From contig JAFZPH010000005.1 in the NCBI GenBank assembly GCA_017550405.1, forward strand, positions 17,685 to 81,684: 64,000 nucleotides of DNA, given 5' to 3'. The position numbers and the translations under genes were made by a program. The first letter of the stretch is position 1. The number at the start of each line of letters is the position of its first letter. Origin of the DNA: Bacteroidales bacterium. Lineage in GTDB: Bacteria > Bacteroidota > Bacteroidia > Bacteroidales > P3. Positions 34,461-43,360 of the stretch are shown here, in pieces. Below the pieces are notes generated by a model. The model did no database searches. It worked only from the letters and a program-made list of their open reading frames with translations, and had not been told where the DNA came from.

Positions 34461-35467
34461 ATGAAAAAACAATATCATCTTGCAGCAGTCATTGCCGCCC
34501 TGCTATTGGCCACGGGCTGCCAGAAAAACCACATAGCTGCCGAATTGGTGGATGGCCAAACATTCAATGCCCTCATCCCCCGAAATGCCACAGCAGTGGT
34601 ATTTGAGTACAATAGTTCAGTTCGTTCCGGCATAGGGCTTTCCACAACCGATTCTCCCGTCCCTATCTATGGAAACCTGGAGGGTACCACTTGGAAAGTC
34701 TCCACTAGTGCCGACATGATAAATGCCAATCCCGACTGCGCTTTGATGTTTAAATGTATCCACCACGATTCTCCTGGCCGCGCCCGTGTTATACCTCCAT
34801 TAGAACAGATTGACTTCGGTAAAGGATTCTACACCGATAAAGTGACGAACATGAGTGGGATGTTTGAGTATTGCGACTATCTGAAAAGGCTTGACCTTTC
34901 CAACTTCAACACCAAGAAAGTGACGAATATGAGACGAATGTTCTGTGGGTGTTACGCCCTGACAAGCCTTGACATCTCCCATTTCAACACAGAGAATGTG
35001 GCGGATATGAGCTCTATGTTTGCTGTGTGTCACAGCCTGAAAAGCCTCGACCTCTCCAACTTCAACACCGAGAATGTGACGCATATGGCCAGTATGTTTG
35101 CTGTGTGTCAGAACTTGACAAGCCTTGACTTTTCCCATTTCAACACCGAGAAAGTGACGGATATGAACAATATGTTATGTGTCAGAGTCTTACAAGCCTT
35201 GACCTCTCCCATTTCAACACCGAGAAAGTGACGAATATGAACAATATGTTCTCTGTGAGTCAGAGCCTTACAAGCCTTGACCTTTCGCACTTTGATATGA
35301 GCAGAGGAGTGAATAAAGATGGTATGTGCTATGGGCTCTCCACTATTTCCAAACATTGTACAATCACCTGTACAGTTGCAGTGCAGACGGCATTGCAGAA
35401 CGGCACCGAACTGCCCACACCCGAGGAAGGGGTCACGTTCACTTGGGTGAGACCTACATCCAAGTAA
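34461..35467 (+). pseudogene. Frameshifted BspA-type leucine-rich-repeat lipoprotein
   Basis: It starts MKKQYHLAAVIAALLLATGC, a lipoprotein signal. After about 110 residues come tandem units of about 25 residues (LDLSNFNTENVTHMASMFAVCQNLTS pattern), the repeat of BspA-like surface proteins (DUF285 type). The frame breaks at about 35175 after DMNNML. Compared with neighbouring units (ATGTTTGCTGTGTGTCAG), the unit reads ATGTTATGTGTCAG, a net loss of four bases. The repeat continues in another frame (SLTSLDLSHFNTEKVTNMNNMF) and ends normally at 35467 with a non-repeat tail (VTFTWVRPTSK). As written the product would be 256 residues. This could be decay, phase switching through repeat recombination, or an assembly error. 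Confidence 0.82.
34839..35300 (+). repeat. 75-base tandem repeats encoding BspA-type LRRs
   Basis: About six units with a 75-base period, each containing a variant of TTCAACACCGAGAAAGTGAC followed by an ATG-rich segment (ATGAGCTCTATGTTTGCT type) and an AGCCTTGACCTCTCC-type block. Confidence 0.8.
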
Positions 35468-35577
35468 GGTGGCTTCCACCTGTTGCTGGAGCCACAAAGG
35501 CGTTACGTTCCTTCTTCCTCATGTTCCAACCCCTCTCAAGAGGGGTTGTTTCCGCACCACCCTGCTGAAAGGGGGCT

Positions 35578-35618
35578 ATACCAAAAGCGGTGCCCGAAAG
35601 GGACACCGCTTTTGGTAT
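35578..35618. terminator. Strong bidirectional terminator hairpin
   Basis: The 15-base outer stem ATACCAAAAGCGGTG / CACCGCTTTTGGTAT continues as CCC-GAAA-GGG with one bulged A. The arms carry AAAA/TTTT on both strands. It lies between the convergent BspA-like gene (ends 35467) and the S9 peptidase gene (ends 35638). Confidence 0.85.
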
Positions 35619-35637
35619 CTGCCACTGTGGCGCGGGG

Positions 35638-37731
35638 TTATTTCTTGAGGTATTTGTCGAACCAGTCGATGAAGTTACGGTGCCAGAGGAGGCTGTTCTG
35701 GGGATGGAGCACCCAATGGGTCTCGTCGGGGAAGTAGAGGTAGCGGGCATCGAGGCCGCGGAGTTTGGCGGCGTTGTAGGCAGCCATGCCCTGGGAGGCT
35801 ACGATACGGAAGTCGAACTCGCTGTGGACAACGCATATCGGGGTGTTCCATTTGTCGACAAAGCGGTGCGGAGAATTAGCATAGGAGTGGGCAGTCTTGG
35901 CGTTCTTTTCCCAGTAAGGGCCGCCAAGGTCCCAGTTGGTGAACCAGTATTCCTCGGTTTCGAGGCACTGCTGCTCGAAGTTGAACATGCCGTTGTGGGC
36001 GAGGAAGGCTTTGAAACGGTGGTTCTCGTTGTGTCCTGCCAGCCAATAGATGCTGTAGGCACCGAAGGAGGCTCCGCAGGCACCTATACGCTCGGCGTCG
36101 ATCTGAGGCACGTTCTTTGCGAAGTAGTCGGTGGCGGTCATGTAGTCCTTCATGCAGAGTCCGCCGTAGTCGCCGCTGATTTCCTCACACCAAGCTGTAC
36201 CGAAGCCGGGGCATCCGCGACGGTTGGGGGCAATGACGAAGTAGCCTGCACCACTCATGACCTCGAAGTTCCAGCGGGTGCTCCAGAACTGGCTGACCAT
36301 GCTTTGGGGACCGCCTTCGCAGAAGAGGAGGGCGGGATAGGTGCGGGTGCTGTCATAATCATAAGGATAGATGAGCCACACGAGCATCTCCTTGCCGTCG
36401 GAGGTGGGTATCCAGCATTCTTCGGTGCGACCCATGCGCACTTGCGAGAGGACCTCGGTATTGATGGAGGTGAGCTGCTTGCCTGTCTGGTTCTCGCCGG
36501 AGAGGGTGTAGCAGAAGATTTCGGAGGGGTGCTGCATGGAGACTTCGTTGGCGAAGATGTTGTTGCCGTGGAGGGAGAATCCATTGATGTCGTGGCAGGC
36601 TTTGGTGACCTGACGGATGGCCTTGGTGTTGACATCGAAGGCGAAAATCTCATTCATGCCGCGGTACATGACAACAGCAGCCAGCTGGCTGTCGTCGTCG
36701 CTCCAGCAGATGCCACTCACACCGTAGTCGAAGTCGGCGGTGTAGTCGGTGCGCTCGTTGGTGGCAAAGTCGAGGACCATGAGGCGGAGCTTGTCGCTCT
36801 CATAACCATCGTGTTCCATGCTTTCCCAAGCAATACGCTTGCCGTCGTGGCTGAAGACGGGGTTCTGGTCATAGCCCATAATGCCTTCGCTGATGTTGAC
36901 GGTAGAGCCGTCGGCAATGTTGTAGACGAAAATGTCGCTGTTGGTACTGAGGGCATAGTCCTTGCCGGTCTTGGCACGACAAGTGTAGGCAATGCGGCTG
37001 CCGTCGGGCGAGAAGTTGAACTGCTCGACACCGCCCCAGGGGCGCATGGGGCACTCGTAGGGTTTGGAACCGATGACATCGACCACGTTGCCAAGGTCGA
37101 CAGCTTTGTCGGTGAGGGGGGCGAGGAAGATGTGGGGATACTCATCCACCCAGCTGTCCCAATGGCGGTACATGAGGTCCTCGTTGATACGACCGGTAGT
37201 CTTGTCGAGACCGGCGTAGAGTTTCTGGATATCGTCGGGGCGACTGACGGGGATGTCACTTATGTAGAGAATCTTGTCGCCTTTGGGAGAAATCTTGAAC
37301 CCTTCGAGGCCTGCATCGATGGTGGCGAGAACGGTTTCTTTCTTCGCATCAACGTTCATGGAAACGATGGTGTTGCCACGGGCAAAGAGGAGGGTTTTGT
37401 CGTTTAGCCACACGGGGTTGAACTCGTTCTCGACAGTGTTGGTGATGCGTACGGCCTGCCCGTCGCCTTCGACGGGGATGAGATAGAGCTCGGCGTTGCC
37501 TTTGTTCTGCTCAATGTCGTAATAAGTGTTGGCATAGACCACACGCGAACCGTCGGGGCTTACGGCAAATTCGCCCATTTTACCGAGTTTCCACATAATC
37601 TCGGGAGTGAAACGTCCATTCTCGACAGTAACCTGGGGTTTGCCGATCAGAGAGACGCTTTCTTGCTTCTTTTCTTTGCAGCCGACGACCAATAGTGATG
37701 CGACTGCCAAAAGGATAAATGTCTTTTTCAT
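35638..37731 (-). CDS. S9 family peptidase, lipoprotein (DPP5/acylaminoacyl-peptidase-like)
   Basis: A 697-residue prolyl-oligopeptidase-family enzyme. The ATG at 37731 gives a lipoprotein signal (MKKTFILLAVASLLVVGC); the longer frame upstream runs through the promoter and is rejected. An N-terminal beta-propeller with WD40-like/TolB-like strands (FAVSPDGSRVVYAN, FNFSPDGSRIAYTC) is followed by the alpha/beta hydrolase. The nucleophile Ser is in GACGASFGAY, the Asp in HSEFDFRI and the His in DETHWVL. The nucleophile elbow GASFGA differs slightly from the usual GGSxGG. It probably trims peptides in the periplasm or outer envelope. A single gene with its own promoter and terminator. Confidence 0.9.
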   Translation of the reverse strand: MKKTFILLAVASLLVVGCKEKKQESVSLIGKPQVTVENGRFTPEIMWKLGKMGEFAVSPDGSRVVYANTYYDIEQNKGNAELYLIPVEGDGQAVRITNTVENEFNPVWLNDKTLLFARGNTIVSMNVDAKKETVLATIDAGLEGFKISPKGDKILYISDIPVSRPDDIQKLYAGLDKTTGRINEDLMYRHWDSWVDEYPHIFLAPLTDKAVDLGNVVDVIGSKPYECPMRPWGGVEQFNFSPDGSRIAYTCRAKTGKDYALSTNSDIFVYNIADGSTVNISEGIMGYDQNPVFSHDGKRIAWESMEHDGYESDKLRLMVLDFATNERTDYTADFDYGVSGICWSDDDSQLAAVVMYRGMNEIFAFDVNTKAIRQVTKACHDINGFSLHGNNIFANEVSMQHPSEIFCYTLSGENQTGKQLTSINTEVLSQVRMGRTEECWIPTSDGKEMLVWLIYPYDYDSTRTYPALLFCEGGPQSMVSQFWSTRWNFEVMSGAGYFVIAPNRRGCPGFGTAWCEEISGDYGGLCMKDYMTATDYFAKNVPQIDAERIGACGASFGAYSIYWLAGHNENHRFKAFLAHNGMFNFEQQCLETEEYWFTNWDLGGPYWEKNAKTAHSYANSPHRFVDKWNTPICVVHSEFDFRIVASQGMAAYNAAKLRGLDARYLYFPDETHWVLHPQNSLLWHRNFIDWFDKYLKK

Positions 37732-37757
37732 TAGGCTAATGCAATTATATATTTTTT

Positions 37758-37766
37758 GCAAAAGTA
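37758..37766 (-). promoter_or_regulatory. Promoter core of the S9 peptidase gene
   Basis: TACTTTTGC on the minus strand, 27-35 bases before the start codon, preceded by GAAAAAAGTCG. Confidence 0.6.
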
Positions 37767-37819
37767 CGACTTTTTTCATGAATGGAGAAAAAAACTTACG
37801 GGATTTCATAGAAAAGTAG

Positions 37820-37828
37820 TATTTTTGC
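37820..37828 (+). promoter_or_regulatory. Promoter core of nrnA
   Basis: TATTTTTGC, 32-40 bases before the nrnA start, diverging from the S9 peptidase promoter 50 bases away. Confidence 0.6.
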
Positions 37829-37859
37829 AATTTGGAATAATGATTGCAAAAAGGGTCTG

Positions 37860-38912
37860 ATGTACACAAAAGGATTTGATATCCAAGATGTAGCGAAGTT
37901 TCGGCAATGGATTGCCGAGACGCGAAATGTGCTATTGGTATCGCACATGAACGCCGACGGAGACGCTTGCGGAAGCCTTTTGGGTATGACCCTGATGCTG
38001 GATTGTGCCACGGGTGGCAGGAGCGTTGTGACGCCTGTGCTGCCCAACGGATGCCCCAAGAATTTTACATGGTTGCCCGGAGCCGACCGCATCGTGAGCG
38101 GCGAGAAGGACCGCGCAGTGTGGCAGGAGAGGCTGAAAGAAGCAGACATGATTATATGTCTGGACCTGAACGCCGCTTCAAGAACGGATATGCTTGCAGA
38201 GGAATTGAGCCAAGCACGTTGCCGCAAGGTGCTGATAGACCATCACCACTCTCCCGACAACGAGCATTTCGACTTGATATTCTCCGACTATGCCATCTCC
38301 AGCACTTGCGAGCTGGTGCTTTGGTTGTCGTATGCCATGTGGGACGAACGCTTTATGAATAGAGAGGTAGCCACTTGCCTCTACGCCGGACTGAACACCG
38401 ATACTGGCGGTTTCGCCTTCAGTTGCGAGCAACCCAGCTGTTTCGAAGCCGCTGCAAAGCTGGTGAAGTTCGACATCCATCCTGCCGAGATTCACAACAA
38501 GATAGTGAACACGTTCTCGGTAAACAGGATGCAGTTTTACGGCTTTGCGCTGAATGAGCGGCTGAAGATATACCCATTGCAGCATGTGGCCATCATGGTC
38601 TTTTCGCTGGACGACCAGCGAAGGTTCGGTGTAGGAGGAGAAGACATGGAGGGACTGGTGAACTACACCTTGATGATGAAAGAGATGGAGGTGGGCGCAC
38701 TGCTGCGCGAGGAACCCGGAAGAACCAAGGTGTCGCTGCGGGCAAAATATGACGTGGATGTGAACATGATAGCCCGGCAACTAGGGGGCGGCGGCCACAC
38801 CAAGGCTGCAGGTGCCACCTGCATCATGCCCCTGGACAAGACCCTCGAAGCCGTGGAGCAGCTGCTGGGCATCAAGAATGTTGAACCTTTGATAATTGGA
38901 GCCGAGAGATGA
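37860..38912 (+). CDS. nrnA: DHH phosphoesterase, NrnA-like nanoRNase/pAp phosphatase
   Basis: A 350-residue cytoplasmic phosphoesterase of the DHH/DHHA1 family. NrnA-type enzymes degrade 2-5-nucleotide RNAs and can dephosphorylate 3'-phosphoadenosine 5'-phosphate. Motif I is SHMNADGDACGS near residues 28-39, the DHH motif LIDHHHSPDNE is near 122, and motif IV GLNTDTGGF near 173 precedes the C-terminal DHHA1 RNA-binding signature GGGGHTKAAGA near 305. The gene overlaps the next lipoprotein gene by four bases and starts a plus-strand run through obgE. Confidence 0.92.
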   Translation: MYTKGFDIQDVAKFRQWIAETRNVLLVSHMNADGDACGSLLGMTLMLDCATGGRSVVTPVLPNGCPKNFTWLPGADRIVSGEKDRAVWQERLKEADMIICLDLNAASRTDMLAEELSQARCRKVLIDHHHSPDNEHFDLIFSDYAISSTCELVLWLSYAMWDERFMNREVATCLYAGLNTDTGGFAFSCEQPSCFEAAAKLVKFDIHPAEIHNKIVNTFSVNRMQFYGFALNERLKIYPLQHVAIMVFSLDDQRRFGVGGEDMEGLVNYTLMMKEMEVGALLREEPGRTKVSLRAKYDVDVNMIARQLGGGGHTKAAGATCIMPLDKTLEAVEQLLGIKNVEPLIIGAER

Positions 38913-39451
38913 GGAGAGCCATTCAACATCACATTATATTTTTAACGACATTGGCCGCCTTGATGACGCTGATGGCTGCCTGCCGCGACCGAATCCCCAC
39001 CATCGAGGTGGAGACGGACAAAACCGCTGCCGTGAAGGAGAATATGATTAATGCCAACAGGGTGGTGATACAGTCGGAAGCCACACAGATAGCGTCCTAT
39101 ATACAGCGTCGCGGATGGGAGATGACGACTTTGCCATGCGGTGCATGCTATATGGTAAACGCCATGGGCAATGGCAGCCTGATAGCACCCGAAGATAAGG
39201 TGACCGTTACCTATCGGCTGGAGAGACTGGACGGCAGCCCCATCTACCGCAAGCAGACCGACACCCTGACGGTTGGCCGCAGGGATGTCACCGTGGCTTT
39301 GGACGACCTGCTCCAGCAACTCACTTACGGCAGCACAGCACGGATGATAGCACCGTCGAACAGCGCCTACGGGGTGGTAGGCGACGGCGACAGGGTGAGT
39401 TCGAGAGAAGTAATCGTCTACGACATTCAGGAAATAAAGAAAACAACATAA
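38909..39451 (+). CDS. FKBP-type peptidyl-prolyl isomerase lipoprotein, GldI-like
   Basis: A 180-residue lipoprotein with signal ending LMAAC (Cys25). The region 75-178 fits a shortened FKBP fold: VTVTYRLERLDGSPIYRKQ, then LDDLLQQLTYGSTARMIAPSNSAYG and a final VIVYDIQEIK strand. Its size, lipobox and position directly after a DHH phosphoesterase match GldI, the gliding-motility-associated isomerase lipoprotein of Bacteroidota. GldI is dispensable in some members, and a folding role for exported proteins is inferred. It overlaps nrnA by ATGA and is followed by a second FKBP gene after 15 bases. Confidence 0.72.
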   Translation: MRRAIQHHIIFLTTLAALMTLMAACRDRIPTIEVETDKTAAVKENMINANRVVIQSEATQIASYIQRRGWEMTTLPCGACYMVNAMGNGSLIAPEDKVTVTYRLERLDGSPIYRKQTDTLTVGRRDVTVALDDLLQQLTYGSTARMIAPSNSAYGVVGDGDRVSSREVIVYDIQEIKKTT

Positions 39452-39466
39452 TAAACACACAAAAAA

Positions 39467-40381
39467 ATGAAGAAAACATTATTGTTTGCCACTTTGGCAC
39501 TGACAATGACCGCCCTTATGACGGCTTGTAACTCTAACAATTTCAAACAAACCGAGAGCGGTCTTCTGTACCGTTTCGAGACTCAGAATACCGAGGGTGC
39601 CCAACCTCAGCCCGGCGATGTGCTGGTGGGTGAACTGATTCTGACGATGGATGGCGACACGCTGTTCACCAACGCTGGTAATCCCGACCGCATCTTCCAG
39701 GTGGCCGAGGCTCCCATGTTCAAAGGCGACATCGTGGAAGGTCTCCAGATGATGCACGTTGGCGACAGAGCTGCATTCAAGATTCCCGCCGACTCGATTG
39801 CCAACTTTGTGATGGAAAGCCAGATGCCTGCCCAGTACAAGAAAGGCAGCGGCCAGTACATTATCTATGACATCGCACTGATTGACCTTGTCACCAAGGA
39901 CGAACTGGCTCAGGAACAGGCCAACTTCATCGAGGAGATGAACCAGCGCAAAGAAAACGAGCCTGCCACGCTGGCCAAGTATATCGCCGACAACAACATC
40001 ACCGTGAAGCCCACCAAGAGCGGTCTGTACATCATCGTGAACAAGAAAGGCAACGGCCCCAAGGTTGCCGCCGGTAAGAAAGTGACCGTCAACTACACCG
40101 GCCGTCTGCTGGATGGCACCCTGTTCGACACCAGCCGCGAGGCTGACGCAAAAGAGGCTAACAAAGTTGACAAAGGCCGCAAGTACGAACCCATGAGCTA
40201 CACCGTAGGTGCCCAGCCTATGATTAAGGGTTGGGAAGAAGGTATCATGGGCCAGACCGTCGGCAGCGACATCACCCTTGTCATGCCTTCCGAACTGGCT
40301 TATGGCGGACGTGGCGCCGGCAAGGACATCATGCCCTACAGCCCCCTGGTGTTCAACATCACCATCGAATCTGTTGAATAA
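39467..40381 (+). CDS. Two-domain FKBP-type peptidyl-prolyl isomerase lipoprotein
   Basis: A 304-residue lipoprotein (signal ending LMTAC, Cys21). The N-terminal half (about 35-140) is a degenerate FKBP-like domain (LTMDGDTLFTNAG, IVEGLQMMHVGDRAAFKIPADS). A helical linker (EQANFIEEMNQRKENEPA) leads to a complete C-terminal FKBP domain (about 185-304) with VTVNYTGRLLDGTLFDTS, MIKGWEEGIMGQTVGSDITL and PSELAYGGRGAG, which carry the usual active-site aromatic and aspartate positions. It probably assists folding of exported proteins in the periplasm. A strong terminator follows. Confidence 0.88.
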   Translation: MKKTLLFATLALTMTALMTACNSNNFKQTESGLLYRFETQNTEGAQPQPGDVLVGELILTMDGDTLFTNAGNPDRIFQVAEAPMFKGDIVEGLQMMHVGDRAAFKIPADSIANFVMESQMPAQYKKGSGQYIIYDIALIDLVTKDELAQEQANFIEEMNQRKENEPATLAKYIADNNITVKPTKSGLYIIVNKKGNGPKVAAGKKVTVNYTGRLLDGTLFDTSREADAKEANKVDKGRKYEPMSYTVGAQPMIKGWEEGIMGQTVGSDITLVMPSELAYGGRGAGKDIMPYSPLVFNITIESVE

Positions 40382-40393
40382 ACCTGAAATCAG

Positions 40394-40431
40394 AAAGGAT
40401 GGCGGACGTTGTCACACTCCGCCATCCTTTT
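40394..40431 (+). terminator. Terminator after the FKBP gene
   Basis: The stem AAAGGATGGCGGA / TCCGCCATCCTTT with an 11-base loop ends in TTTT. It lies 13 bases past the stop and upstream of the credible adk start, which helps reject a longer adk reading frame. Confidence 0.85.
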
Positions 40432-40471
40432 CATGTATTCACCTCTCGAAACTACAAACACTTACCTCGGA

Positions 40472-41038
40472 ATGATGAAGAATATTGTCATTTTTGGCGC
40501 TCCCGGTGCCGGCAAAGGCACCCAGAGCGATTTTATCGTTGAGAGATATGGGCTTACCCACATTTCCACAGGCGACCTTCTGCGCAAAGAGATTGCCGAC
40601 CAAACCCCGCTGGGACTCCGCATCAAAAGCATCATGGATGCCGGTCAGCTGGTGAGCGACGACATCGTGGTGGAGATGATAGACAATGCCATCGCCCGCG
40701 ATACGAAAGGCATCCTCTTCGACGGATTCCCCCGTACCGTGGCACAAGCCGAAACCCTCGACCGTCTGCTGGCCAAACACGACCGTACATTGACTTGTAT
40801 GGTGCGTCTCGACGTTCCCCGCGAGGAACTGATACGCCGCATGCTGGAACGTGCCAAGGTGAGCGGCCGCAGCGACGACAACGAAGAGACCATCAAAAAC
40901 CGTCTGGTGGAATACGAAAACAAGACCCTCCCTGTGGCCTCCTATTACGAAAAGCAGGGCAAGGCAGTAGACATCAACGGTCTGGGCGACATCCAGCGCA
41001 TTTCGCAGGACATCGCCAACGCTATCGACGCCCTCTAA
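40472..41038 (+). CDS. adk: Adenylate kinase
   Basis: It balances AMP, ADP and ATP. The 188-residue product (MMKNIVIFGAPGAGKGTQS) has the P-loop GAPGAGKGT at residues 9-17, the AMP-binding STGDLLRKEI and the signature FDGFPRTVAQAE near 81-92. The LID region (RAKVSGRSDDNEETIKNRL) is the short form without zinc cysteines. I chose the ATG at 40472 (or 40475) because the longer frame from 40409 runs through the upstream terminator. It is followed by a terminator and obgE, a pairing common in Bacteroidota. Confidence 0.96.
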   Translation: MMKNIVIFGAPGAGKGTQSDFIVERYGLTHISTGDLLRKEIADQTPLGLRIKSIMDAGQLVSDDIVVEMIDNAIARDTKGILFDGFPRTVAQAETLDRLLAKHDRTLTCMVRLDVPREELIRRMLERAKVSGRSDDNEETIKNRLVEYENKTLPVASYYEKQGKAVDINGLGDIQRISQDIANAIDAL

Positions 41039-41052
41039 TACTAGGAAAAAGC

Positions 41053-41085
41053 AAAGGGCTGCCGGCTCAGGCTGGACAGCCCTTT
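41053..41085 (+). terminator. Terminator after adk
   Basis: The stem AAAGGGCTG / CAGCCCTTT with an internal CCGGCTCAGGCTGGA loop that can itself pair. It lies 15 bases after the adk stop. Confidence 0.8.
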
Positions 41086-41116
41086 AAATAGCAACCAAAC
41101 ATATACCCATTCACCC

Positions 41117-42112
41117 ATGACATCCAACTTTGTCGACTATGTCAAGATATTCATCCGCTCAGGCAAAGGCGGTGCCGGTTCAGCACACCTGCTTCGTGTG
41201 AAGTACAATGCCAAAGCTGGTCCCGACGGCGGTGACGGCGGACGCGGAGGACACGTCATCCTGCGCGGCAACAGCCAGCGGTGGACACTCCTGCACTTGA
41301 AATACACCAAGCATGTATTTGCCGAGAACGGACAGAACGGCGGCGAGAACCTCTGTACGGGCCGCACTGGTGCCGACCAGATTCTCGACGTGCCGCTGGG
41401 ATGCATCTGCCGCGATGCCGAGACCGGTGAAGTGCTGGGCGAAGTGACCGAAGACGGACAGGAGATCATCATCGCCAAAGGTGGACGCGGCGGGCTCGGC
41501 AACGACCATTTCAAGTCGCCCACAAACCAGACTCCACGATATGCCCAGCCCGGCGAACCTGCGGTGGAACGATGGGTAATCATCGAACTAAAAGTGCTGG
41601 CCGACGTAGGCCTTGTGGGATTCCCCAATGCCGGGAAATCGACCTTCCTCAGCGTGGTGTCTGCCGCAAAACCCGAGATAGCCGACTACCCCTTCACCAC
41701 TCTGGTGCCGAATCTCGGCATAGTGAAGTACCACGACAGCCAGTCGTTCTGCATCGCCGACATTCCCGGCATCATCGAAGGGGCCAGCGAGGGGAAAGGC
41801 CTTGGACTCCGTTTCCTCCGACATATCGAACGGAACTCCATCCTGCTCTTCATGGTCAGCTGCGAACAACTGGACATAGCACGCGAATACAACATACTGC
41901 TGGAAGAGCTAAGGAAATACAATCCCGAACTGCTCGACAAGCAACGTGTACTGGCCATCACCAAGAGCGACATCATCGACGAAATCATGATGCAGCAACT
42001 GCAGGAGCATCTCCCAAAGGACATAGACACCATCTTCATCTCGGCAGTTTCGGGCTACCATATCCCCGAGTTGAAAGACCTCCTCTTCAAGAAACTGAAC
42101 TCCGATGTCTGA
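41117..42112 (+). CDS. obgE: GTPase ObgE/CgtA
   Basis: An essential GTPase linked to large-subunit ribosome assembly and stress signalling. The 331-residue protein has the glycine-rich Obg domain (residues about 1-158: [35 protein letters not shown]) and the G domain with G1 FPNAGKSTF near 167-175, the switch-[14 protein letters not shown]3 DIPG and G4 TKSD near 283. It lacks the longer C-terminal OCT domain found in some Gram-positives. The stop overlaps the start of the PAP2 gene by eight bases. Confidence 0.97.
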   Translation: MTSNFVDYVKIFIRSGKGGAGSAHLLRVKYNAKAGPDGGDGGRGGHVILRGNSQRWTLLHLKYTKHVFAENGQNGGENLCTGRTGADQILDVPLGCICRDAETGEVLGEVTEDGQEIIIAKGGRGGLGNDHFKSPTNQTPRYAQPGEPAVERWVIIELKVLADVGLVGFPNAGKSTFLSVVSAAKPEIADYPFTTLVPNLGIVKYHDSQSFCIADIPGIIEGASEGKGLGLRFLRHIERNSILLFMVSCEQLDIAREYNILLEELRKYNPELLDKQRVLAITKSDIIDEIMMQQLQEHLPKDIDTIFISAVSGYHIPELKDLLFKKLNSDV

Positions 42113-42704
42113 CCTCGAGCAACTGGACACCTCCCTGTTTCTGTGGATCAACCGCCACCACAGCGAAGCGACCGACTGGGTGCTGTGGGTCTCCAGCCAG
42201 GGATGGTCATGGGCCGTGGTCATCCTCCTTGCCTTCAGCCTCACCACCCTGCGACGCGAACCGCGCCGGTGGTGGCTCGTGCTGGCAGGTATCGGGCTGT
42301 GCTTCCTCCTTGCCGACCGTATCTCCGTTCTCTGTTTCAAAGATGTATTCTGCCGCCTGCGCCCATGCCAGACCATCGAGGGGGTGAGGATGTTCCGCAC
42401 CTCGTGCGGGGGGCTGTATGGGTTCGTCTCATCGCATGCCGCCAACGTCTTCGCGCTGGCCATGTTCCTCAGCCTGCGTTTCCGCAACAAGGACCGCCGC
42501 AGTTGGCTGTTCACCCTCCTTATTTTCCTCTGGGCCATCGTCGTCTGCTACTCACGCCCCTATCTGGGTAAGCACTACCCCGGCGACGTCGTATGCGGCG
42601 CAGCCCTCGGCCTCTGCATCGGGACGGTGGTATACTTCATCATACAAGGCATTGAAAAATTGATTTCTAAGCATAACCCTGTAAAAAATAATGCAGTCCG
42701 ATGA
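42105..42704 (+). CDS. PAP2-family membrane phosphatase
   Basis: A 199-residue integral membrane phosphatase with about five or six hydrophobic helices. The three family motifs are present: K79-x6-R86-P87 (KDVFCRLRP), the S-H motif as VSSHAAN (His111) and S150-R151-x5-H157-x3-D161 ([12 protein letters not shown]). Such enzymes hydrolyse lipid phosphates, for example undecaprenyl pyrophosphate or phosphatidate; which substrate applies cannot be told. Translation is coupled to obgE through an eight-base overlap. Confidence 0.88.
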   Translation: MSDLEQLDTSLFLWINRHHSEATDWVLWVSSQGWSWAVVILLAFSLTTLRREPRRWWLVLAGIGLCFLLADRISVLCFKDVFCRLRPCQTIEGVRMFRTSCGGLYGFVSSHAANVFALAMFLSLRFRNKDRRSWLFTLLIFLWAIVVCYSRPYLGKHYPGDVVCGAALGLCIGTVVYFIIQGIEKLISKHNPVKNNAVR

Positions 42705-42770
42705 AACAAAATCTCCACTTTTGCGTATATAGCGTTGTGCTTACTTATTTCAAAAGATGTATTTGACGGG

Positions 42771-42802
42771 ACGTCTCCCTATCGGGGGCGTTCTCGTTTT
42801 TT
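42771..42802 (+). terminator. Terminator after the PAP2 gene
   Basis: A GC-rich stem (ACGTCTCC / GGGGGCGT, with two G-T pairs) and a short loop followed by CGTTTTTT, 66 bases past the stop. Confidence 0.65.
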
Positions 42803-42835
42803 AACACTGATACCAACCCTTAAAAACTGAACAAT

Positions 42836-43360
42836 ATGACATTCTTAGACATCCTCATCGCCATCCCCCTTTTCTATTTCATATACAAAGGCTGGAAACG
42901 CGGCATCATTTTTGAGATAGCCACCCTCCTCGGCATCCTTGCTGGCATTTGGGCTGCAGTGCATCTCTCTACATGGGTAGCCGAATCGCTCAACCTACAG
43001 GGCGAAGGCTCCATACTCACCGCCTTCTTCATCACCTTTGTCGGAGCTGTGGTGCTGGCCTACTTCCTTGGCAAAGTGGTAGAAGGTCTCTTCAAGATGG
43101 TCAAAGCCGAATTCTTCAACAAACTCCTCGGCTCGGTGGTGGGCATGATGAAATGCCTCATCATCATCAGCATCCTCCTTAACTTCATCCTCCTCATCGA
43201 CCAGAATCACGTCATCATCACCCCGAAACTGCAGGAAGAGAGCATCCTCTACAAACCGACCTACACCATAGGGAACAAACTCTCCCGCACACTCAAGACC
43301 TACATCATCGACAAACGGAAAGAACTGGCCGAAGAGAAGAAAGCCGAAGAGTCATGCTGA
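42836..43360 (+). CDS. CvpA family membrane protein
   Basis: A 174-residue protein with four predicted membrane segments (LDILIAIPLFYFIYKGW, the next around FEIATLLGILAGIWAAV, then AFFITFVGAVVLAYFLG and MMKCLIIISILLNFILLI). This is the size and pattern of the CvpA family, named for colicin V production in E. coli; the molecular role is unclear. The lysine/glutamate-rich C terminus is cytoplasmic. The stop overlaps the next gene by seven bases. Confidence 0.82.
   Translation: MTFLDILIAIPLFYFIYKGWKRGIIFEIATLLGILAGIWAAVHLSTWVAESLNLQGEGSILTAFFITFVGAVVLAYFLGKVVEGLFKMVKAEFFNKLLGSVVGMMKCLIIISILLNFILLIDQNHVIITPKLQEESILYKPTYTIGNKLSRTLKTYIIDKRKELAEEKKAEESC

Noticed and set aside
35590..37407. 605-codon plus-strand frame opposite the S9 peptidase
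   Set aside because: Starts inside the bidirectional terminator and lies antisense to a gene with an intact catalytic triad and lipoprotein signal.
40409..40471. Longer adk start at 40409
   Set aside because: It lies within the terminator hairpin of the preceding gene and adds residues not found in adenylate kinases.
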